A stretch of DNA of 5,446 bases from Moorella sp. UBA4076 (GTDB lineage: Bacteria > Bacillota > DSM-521 > Neomoorellales > Neomoorellaceae): the NCBI GenBank assembly GCA_002383405.1, contig DFYS01000037.1:6808-12253 (forward strand), written 5' to 3'. This document shows positions 4,748-5,446 of the stretch, in pieces (the stretch's first letter is position 1; each line of letters starts with the position of its first letter). The notes under the pieces were generated by a model. That model was not told the DNA's origin. It saw nothing but the letters and a program-made list of their open reading frames with translations, and did not search any database. The position numbers and the translations under genes are program-made.

Positions 4748-5446
4748 ATGCCGGCTGACAATAGTCAACCCCCGAGCCCGGTTTTTAAAGTAGACACCCG
4801 TACCAGCGGGCGCCTGCAGCAACAGGATGCAAAAAATAACAAAGTGGCGATCATCGGCGCCGGGTATGTCGGCGCCAGTACCGCCCTGGCTCTCCTTTTC
4901 AGCCCCCTGGTACAGGAGCTGGTTCTGGTAGACATAAATAAGGTCCGGGCTGAAGGCGAGGCCATAGACCTGGCCCATGCCGCCACTCTCATTCGCCCGG
5001 TCAGGGTTTACGCCGGCGATGCGGCCGACTGTGCCGGCGCCCGCATTATCATTTTTACCGCCGGTGCCAACCAGCAGCCGGGCGAAACCCGCCTGGACCT
5101 GGTGCACCGCAATACGGCCATTGTCCGCGAGGTGCTGCCGCCTCTGTTGGAGTACTGTCCTGATGCTCTGATCCTCATGGTGGCCAACCCGGTGGATATT
5201 CTGACCTATGTAGCCTGGAAGCTCTCCGGTTTACCGGAAAACAGGGTTCTGGGGTCCGGTACCGTCCTGGACAGCGCCCGCTTCCGTCACCTTCTCAGCC
5301 GCCACCTCCACGTCGACCCCCGCAATATTCATGCTTACGTCATCGGCGAACACGGCGATACCGAGGTGCCGGTTTGGAGCCTGGCCAATGTCGCCGGTGT
5401 AGGCCTGGAGGAATTCTACTTGCTGGATGGACTGGCGGAAGAAGAG
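4748..5446 (+). CDS. ldh: L-lactate dehydrogenase (5' part, runs off the window)
   Basis: The first 233 codons are present and the frame is open to the window edge; the family is about 310-330 residues. The enzyme interconverts pyruvate and L-lactate with NADH in the cytoplasm. Seen: the Rossmann fold start VAIIGAGYVGAS (33-44) with GxGxxG at 37-42, Asp62 (LVDI) favouring NAD over NADP, and the substrate loop GANQQPGETRLDL (106-118). Q109 corresponds to Gln102, the residue that marks lactate rather than malate specificity, and R115 to the catalytic Arg109. VANPVD (145-150) and GSGTVLDSARFR (169-180; D175 and R178) follow, then IGEHGDTEVPVW (199-210) with catalytic H202. All key residues are intact. 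The ATG at 4748-4750 has GAGGTGA four bases upstream. This start gives about 32 polar residues before the fold, longer than usual; a GTG at codon 33 would leave too little. Confidence 0.93.
   Translation, partial: MPADNSQPPSPVFKVDTRTSGRLQQQDAKNNKVAIIGAGYVGASTALALLFSPLVQELVLVDINKVRAEGEAIDLAHAATLIRPVRVYAGDAADCAGARIIIFTAGANQQPGETRLDLVHRNTAIVREVLPPLLEYCPDALILMVANPVDILTYVAWKLSGLPENRVLGSGTVLDSARFRHLLSRHLHVDPRNIHAYVIGEHGDTEVPVWSLANVAGVGLEEFYLLDGLAEEE

Noticed and set aside
4712..5107. Minus-strand open frame of 131 codons opposite ldh
   Set aside because: The plus strand encodes lactate dehydrogenase with every catalytic residue; the antisense frame is a by-product.

Overview
The window looks like chromosomal DNA of a GC-rich, probably thermophilic and anaerobic Firmicute. 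A Moorella-like acetogen is my best guess, from gene content, strong AGGAGG-type ribosome sites, GTG/TTG starts and the style of the lactate dehydrogenase; this is recollection, not a database match. It holds a molybdenum/tungsten cofactor block on the minus strand, a LysR-type regulator on the minus strand, and the first 233 codons of an L-lactate dehydrogenase gene transcribed divergently from that regulator.

Layout from left to right: the last codons of a probable plus-strand gene (to 55), whose stop lies in a perfect 9-bp hairpin (43-63); a run of degenerate 7-bp repeats (74-115); mobB (129-638); a 138-bp non-coding inverted-repeat element (699-836); a large, divergent moeA (839-2599); a 149-bp spacer with foldable repeats; mobA (2749-3339); the last 37 codons of a molybdate/tungstate-type ABC transporter ATPase (3363-3476); an AT-rich stretch; a second 135-bp copy of the inverted-repeat element (3565-3699); the LysR regulator (3716-4618); a 129-bp divergent promoter region; and ldh (4748 to the end).

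The minus-strand block reads in the order transporter ATPase (fragment) - mobA - moeA - mobB. Metal uptake, GMP addition to molybdopterin, metal insertion and the accessory GTPase were therefore probably one operon. MobA and MobB make and help deliver the guanylylated cofactor, and MoeA inserts the metal. Such cofactors serve formate dehydrogenases, aldehyde oxidoreductases and related enzymes. The LysR protein probably controls itself and the lactate dehydrogenase.

The strongest unlabelled signal is the pair of short non-autonomous elements. They share ends, core and length, lie in the same orientation, and each is flanked by a perfect but different 8-bp target duplication (CTTTAGTT and GTCTACGC). 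Their GTAAC ends plus 8-bp duplications suggest mobilisation by an IS66-like transposase. One landed on the moeA stop codon and the other just downstream of the LysR gene. Other points of interest are the truncated transporter gene, the oversized moeA with altered active-site residues, and the heptad repeats that run into the 3' end of mobB.
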